A stretch of 16,947 nt of DNA from Tannerella sp. (GTDB lineage Bacteria; Bacteroidota; Bacteroidia; Bacteroidales; Tannerellaceae): positions 1-16,947 of the forward strand of contig JAITNE010000004.1 of assembly GCA_031290635.1 (NCBI GenBank). The letters run 5' to 3'. Of this stretch, positions 15,958 through 16,947 are shown one piece after another. The position numbers and the translations under genes were made by a program. The notes under the pieces were generated by a model. The model was not told the DNA's origin. It saw only the letters and a program-made list of their open reading frames with translations, and did no database searches. Positions within the stretch are counted from its first letter, which is position 1, and each line of letters begins with the position of its first letter.

Positions 15958-16947
15958 TCACTCAAAAACAATATCGCCATAGGAATTGGATATTTCAACC
16001 AAGGCTTTGGGGTTGCTGTCCTTGCCGGCCATAGCGACTACGATGTCTTTTTTGACTATCGTCTTCTCAAGAAACTTGACGTTGCCTGTTTTGATACTTC
16101 CGAACTCGGTGCTCAGGACGGCTTTGAAATCATGCTTCTCGGTGATGGCAATGTTTAGTTTTGAGAAGGATGCTTTAATGTCTATCTTCGAAAAGTCTTT
16201 GGCTACTTCCTTGATTTTAAGTGGACTGTAAGAGAGTTTTTTGGCGACGAGGTAATCGCCAAGTTTCTCGATGGCGATGTTTGTAAACTCGGATGAAAGG
16301 TCGATTTGTTCTACTGATTCTATCTTCAGCTTGTCAAACTCGACCTTGGCCACTAATGAGCCTATCTCGCCTAAATTGGACGTCGAGAAACCGCTTTTGA
16401 AGGTCAAGTCTTTGCACTTGTTGAGCGTCGTCCCGCCGAACTCTATATCGAGCTTGGCGGTAACCAGCTCGTTAGCATAGAACTTGCCGAACTTGACTTC
16501 TGCCTCGAATGGTTCGCTGCTGCGGTCAATTCTGACGTCTCCGAACTCGTTCTTCAAAATCTGTTTAGTCTTTTTAGGAACGATCACCAGCATATCTACG
16601 GTACGGCTGCAATTGTTGCAATTGAAGTCTTTGAAGAAAGATGTGATGACTGTGATATCATCGTCACCCTTTGCGAATACAAATTGGACAGCTTCGGCAT
16701 TTGCTTTGGCTATGTCATTTGTCTTGCCTTTGCCGGTGATGGTTATGTAAAAGACAATCTTGCCATCGACGCCTTCCTGAATGGTGATGTTGCCAAACTT
16801 GTTAAAGATGTTAATCGAAGGCGATGAGCCTACGTCATACTCTTGCCGCTTCTCGATTTTGTGTTCCGCCAAATCAAAAAGGTCGGGGGATGAACTACTT
16901 GCAACCCCTGCTACAGAGGTCGTGAACATGGTGATAAACACCGTAAT
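15958..16947 (-). CDS. Exported beta-solenoid-like protein (DUF4097-like), 5' end off the window
   Basis: The frame is open to the right edge. The GTG at 16941 is unlikely to be the start, because the codons before it (ATT ACG) continue the same hydrophobic signal-like stretch ITVFITMFTTSVAGVA. The true start is probably just outside. The mature part begins around SSSSPDLFDLAEHKIEKRQEYDV. Most of it is a repeated pattern of about 17 residues, F-[GSTD]-x-[ILV] followed by alternating hydrophobics (FGNITI, FGDVRI, FGGTTL, FDKLKI, FTNIAI, FSKIDI, FSKLNI, FGSIKT, YGDIVF). This suggests a parallel beta-helix like DUF4097/DUF2807 envelope proteins. C108, C111 and C176 are the only cysteines I saw. 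It ends 61 bases before the ligA start. Its function is unknown. Confidence 0.78.
   Translation of the reverse strand: MTVFITMFTTSVAGVASSSSPDLFDLAEHKIEKRQEYDVGSSPSINIFNKFGNITIQEGVDGKIVFYITITGKGKTNDIAKANAEAVQFVFAKGDDDITVITSFFKDFNCNNCSRTVDMLVIVPKKTKQILKNEFGDVRIDRSSEPFEAEVKFGKFYANELVTAKLDIEFGGTTLNKCKDLTFKSGFSTSNLGEIGSLVAKVEFDKLKIESVEQIDLSSEFTNIAIEKLGDYLVAKKLSYSPLKIKEVAKDFSKIDIKASFSKLNIAITEKHDFKAVLSTEFGSIKTGNVKFLEKTIVKKDIVVAMAGKDSNPKALVEISNSYGDIVFE

Overview
The window is ordinary chromosomal DNA of a member of the Bacteroidota, most likely order Bacteroidales. The evidence is a PorQ-type protein, an exbB-X-exbD-exbD locus, the eukaryote-like Rpb6/omega subunit of this phylum, a BamD-omega-DUF4293 cluster, a KYDG-type LigA, and promoters of the phylum's TAnnTTTG form with little Shine-Dalgarno signal. 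I cannot name a genus. There are no insertion sequences, phage genes, CRISPR arrays or rRNA genes. Coding density is high and no gene-free stretch exceeds about 300 bases; the longest are 447-672 and 3206-3355.

Layout. At the left edge is the 5' half of porQ (minus strand). It diverges from a plus-strand block: tonB, a short-chain polyprenyl synthase, a TatD nuclease, tRNA-Ser(GGA), exbB, a four-helix membrane protein of unknown function, two exbD genes, then (after a strong terminator) an Lrp/AsnC regulator. From 6445 to the right edge everything is on the minus strand. Reading in the direction of transcription, these units are: the 3' part of a beta-solenoid-like exported protein (5' end off the window); ligA with a DUF6913-like gene; a phenylacetate-CoA-ligase-type enzyme with a tandem-ACT protein; bamD-rpoZ-DUF4293; and a four-gene operon of Crp/Fnr regulator, DUF1893-ABC ATPase fusion, ABC-3 permease and TroA-type metal-binding lipoprotein.

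How the genes work together. TonB, ExbB and the two ExbD proteins energise outer-membrane transporters from the proton gradient. BamD inserts outer-membrane beta-barrels, and PorQ belongs to the cell-surface/type IX secretion set. The minus-strand ABC operon is probably a divalent-metal importer under its own Crp/Fnr-like regulator.

The most unusual item is the fusion of a cytidine-deaminase-fold DUF1893 domain to the N-terminus of the metal-transporter ATPase. Others are a CxxCxxC sequence replacing the usual ACT turn motif in the protein next to the CoA ligase, a roughly 17-residue solenoid repeat in the last gene, and a terminator-like hairpin only 11 bases before the polyprenyl synthase start. 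I did not find a convincing wholly new system; most of the window is conserved Bacteroidales housekeeping DNA.
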